From Pseudomonas sp. 8AS (lineage in GTDB: Bacteria; Pseudomonadota; Gammaproteobacteria; Pseudomonadales; Pseudomonadaceae), in the NCBI RefSeq assembly GCF_902506505.1, contig NZ_LR733406.1, positions 1,039,199-1,103,198 on the forward strand: 64,000 nucleotides of DNA, in the 5' to 3' direction. This document shows positions 62,512 through 64,000 of this stretch, one piece after another (position 1 is the stretch's first letter; every line of letters starts with the position of its first letter). The translations under genes and the position numbers were made by a program. The notes under the pieces were generated by a model that was not told the origin of the DNA, ran no database searches, and saw only the letters and a list, made by a program, of their open reading frames with translations.

Positions 62512-63014
62512 GTTGACCTCAGGTTTGTTGTGGTTGTCATCGTGAGGAGCACCTTGTGGGCGCTTGCGCGAAACCATGCACGGCATATGCCGGGCGGCAA
62601 CGTTAAGCCGGGATCAGTGTAGAAGACGGGGGGAAGCTGTAAGTCGGTGTCGCATTTTTACAAATCGGGCGGTGGTTGCCCTGGCTGGTCGCTACCCACG
62701 GAGTCACCGCAGGTAACGGCCCGTGCACAGATTGAGAGCCTGTTTGGGGTCTTTTGAGCTAGAGCCAGGCAAGGCGCAACGACCAGCGGGAGTAACAGCC
62801 GCAGGCTGGCCCGAAGGGTAAGCGCCAGCGAATAAATCGGGCGAGGGCGCGGAGTTTACGAGCTGTAAATGAGCAGTACTCGTTTCACTCGCCCTCCGGG
62901 TCGCGCTGAAGCGCGTTAGCCGCAAGCGGCTTGCCGAGCCCAATTGATCAGCCTGCGGCTGTTACTGCGTTGCAACGCAGCATGGCCGACGATCAAGAGA
63001 TCCGAGGCAGGTTC
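62512..63014. other. 503-bp intergenic region, half of it repeat
   Basis: It holds the dppA upstream region (about 62512-62730), where no clear sigma70 boxes are visible, and the third dispersed repeat (62733-63017). Short open frames inside are repeat translations. No RNA gene was recognised. Confidence 0.45.
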
Positions 63015-63017
63015 TCA
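62733..63017. repeat. dispersed palindromic repeat, copy 3 (long)
   Basis: The left end TGAGAGCCTGTTTGGGGTCT (62733-62752) is imperfectly complementary to the right end AGATCCGAGGCAGGTTCTCA (62998-63017). The interior shares GAGCTAGAGCCAGGCAAGGC and a TTTACGAGCTGTAAA core with copy 2, in the opposite orientation, plus extra small palindromes (GCGCTGAAGCGC, GCCGCAAGCGGC, CGTTGCAACG). The last three bases encode the TGA stop of the SIMPL gene on the minus strand. Confidence 0.7.
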
Positions 63018-63728
63018 GGGCATCTGTACCTCGATCACCCCGTCTGCCGCCATGCTCACCTTGCTGCTGCCGGCCTCGATCTGTTGTGCCGGGGCGCTCT
63101 TGCTGAAGCTGCCGCTGTCCATGGCCATGGCGCGCATCGGCTGCACCGGCTGGAAGCCGCCGCTGTTGAGGTTGAGGCTGACCAGCTTGTAGCCCTTGCC
63201 ACCCAAAGCTTCGGTGGCCAGCTGGGCGCGGGCCTTGAAGGCGGCCACGGCTTCCTTGATCAGCGCGTCTTCGCTTTTCTGCCGGGTCTCGTCGGCCACG
63301 GCGAAGCTCATCTCGGCCATCTTCAGCTCGCCGAGCAGGTCGGCGCTGAGCTGCGCCAGGGGCGCGAAGTCGGCGCTTTCCAGGCGCACTTCGGCACGCT
63401 CGCGCCAGGCGCTGATCTTCTTGCCCTCATCCTCGTATACCGGGTAGCTGTGCCGGCTGCCCAGGCTGACCTTGACGTCCTTGACCCGGCGCGCCCGTTC
63501 GACGGCCTGGTTCAGGGTCTGGGTCATGGCCGCGGCCAGCTTGCCCGGATCCCTGTCCTGCGCCTCGCTGTAGAGGGTCACGAACATGCGGTCGTGGGCC
63601 ACTTCCTGGCCGACTTCGGCGCGCAGGGCGACCTGGTTGTAGCGGGCCTCTTCGGCTTGGCTCGACAGGCTGGTCAGGGCGATGACGCCGAACACCAGGG
63701 TGGCGGCGATACGGTTGAGCGTGTGCAT
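63015..63728 (-). CDS. periplasmic SIMPL-domain (DUF541) protein
   Basis: 237 residues. Signal peptide MHTLNRIAATLVFGVIALTS ending near SSQA, then a SIMPL domain: YNQVALRAEVGQEVAHDRMFVTLYSEAQDRDPGKLAAAMTQTL, VKVSLGSRHSYPVYEDEGKKISAWRERAEVRLES, ALIKEAVAAFKARAQLATEALGGKGYKLVSLNLNSGG. The function is poorly defined. AAGGAG at about 63735-63740 precedes the ATG at 63726-63728. The first 41 codon-strand bases and its whole upstream region are mirrored at the right end of the window. Confidence 0.88.
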   Translation of the reverse strand: MHTLNRIAATLVFGVIALTSLSSQAEEARYNQVALRAEVGQEVAHDRMFVTLYSEAQDRDPGKLAAAMTQTLNQAVERARRVKDVKVSLGSRHSYPVYEDEGKKISAWRERAEVRLESADFAPLAQLSADLLGELKMAEMSFAVADETRQKSEDALIKEAVAAFKARAQLATEALGGKGYKLVSLNLNSGGFQPVQPMRAMAMDSGSFSKSAPAQQIEAGSSKVSMAADGVIEVQMP

Positions 63729-64000
63729 GGGAACTCCTTGTGCTGGATTGTCCTAGGGTAGACGTTGCCTTCTGACCACTCGGGTTAACCGAGGTTGCAT
63801 CGGCGCTGCAGGGTGCCCGGCCTGGCCTCCGGGCCTGCGGCGAGTTGCCGCAGGCCCGGAGGCCAGGCCGGGCACCCTGCAGCGCCGATGCAACCTCGGT
63901 TAACCCGAGTGGTCAGAAGGCAACGTCTACCCTAGGACAATCCAGCACAAGGAGTTCCCATGCACACGCTCAACCGTATCGCCGCCACCCTGGTGTTCGG
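63688..64000. repeat. perfect 153-bp inverted repeat with 7-bp loop at window end
   Basis: Positions 63688-63840 are the exact reverse complement of 63848-64000, around the loop CGAGTTG (63841-63847). Every pair i+j=127688 that I checked matches, through to the final base. The arms contain the start of the SIMPL gene, its ribosome site and its upstream region. The true arm length is unknown because the window ends while the match continues. Confidence 0.97.
63960..64000 (+). pseudogene. mirrored start of the SIMPL gene (partial)
   Basis: ATG 63960-63962 begins MHTLNRIAATLVF, identical to the N-terminus of the minus-strand SIMPL gene, with the same AAGGAG upstream. It is the second arm of the terminal palindrome and runs off the edge. 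It is either an inverted duplicate gene or a fold-back artefact; I treat it as not an independent gene until confirmed. Confidence 0.6.

Noticed and set aside
62733..63017. Long repeat near 62.7-63.0 kb as a CRISPR array or small RNA gene
   Set aside because: The repeats are inverted, not direct and evenly spaced; the ends and core match the dispersed palindromic family found elsewhere in the window.

Overview
The window is GC-rich gammaproteobacterial chromosome and almost certainly comes from a Pseudomonas. The gene content and local order point there: a hut cluster with HutC operators, an OprD-type porin, a che2-like chemotaxis cluster, speC, and the piuA-piuC-PepSY/flavoprotein group that sits near speC in P. 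aeruginosa. REP-type palindromes and candidate Hfq/Crc 'CA' motifs (AACAACAA) in leaders fit the same picture. No phage, plasmid, IS element, CRISPR array, tRNA or rRNA gene was found.

Layout. 1-336: start of a YbhN/MprF-type membrane protein (minus), divergent from an SSS symporter (937-2376). 2425-10811: histidine utilisation, with hutD divergent from hutI-hutG-hutU-hutH, then a YuiF/NhaC-type histidine transporter and hutC. Two TGTATATACA operators lie between hutD and hutI. 10980-14577: an ECF42-type sigma factor, then a YCII/DGPF-DUF899-SnoaL-SRPBCC operon preceded by a promoter of the ECF42 type. 14657-16347: a YadG/YadH-like ABC exporter. 16429-18961 (minus): an internally duplicated DUF1538 membrane protein translationally coupled to two PII-like proteins. 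19106-20482: sdaA. 20590-30324: a probable cyanophycin/arginyl-dipeptide locus. On the minus strand it has an RpiR regulator, an AstE/AspA-like amidohydrolase and a basic amino-acid binding protein. On the plus strand it has a cyanophycinase with SLH-like repeats, a small unknown protein, an OprD porin, a second binding protein and a second cyanophycinase.

30716-41572: a LuxR-type response regulator, then a che2-like operon (mcp-cheY-STAS-cheA-mcp-cheW-cheR-cheD-cheB) ending in a REC-EAL protein. 41621-46173: DUF3422, prfC and speC with a long leader. 46266-53034: Fur boxes, piuA, piuC, an FMN 2-hydroxyacid oxidase and a PepSY/flavodoxin reductase. 53176-56853: pxpABC (5-oxoprolinase) and an orphan type I binding protein. 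56869-62511 (minus): a dipeptide ABC transporter, dppABCDF. 63015-63728: a periplasmic SIMPL-domain protein.

The unifying theme is scavenging of nitrogen-rich amino acids and peptides: histidine, arginyl-aspartate polymer or dipeptides, serine, 5-oxoproline and dipeptides. Catabolite-repression style leader motifs occur in front of several of these genes. Three repeats of one dispersed palindromic family, one REPIN and one GTAGGATGGG-type palindrome punctuate gene ends. The right end of the window is a perfect 153-bp inverted repeat with a 7-bp loop that mirrors the start of the SIMPL gene. It is either a recent inverted duplication or, more likely, a fold-back assembly or sequencing artefact.
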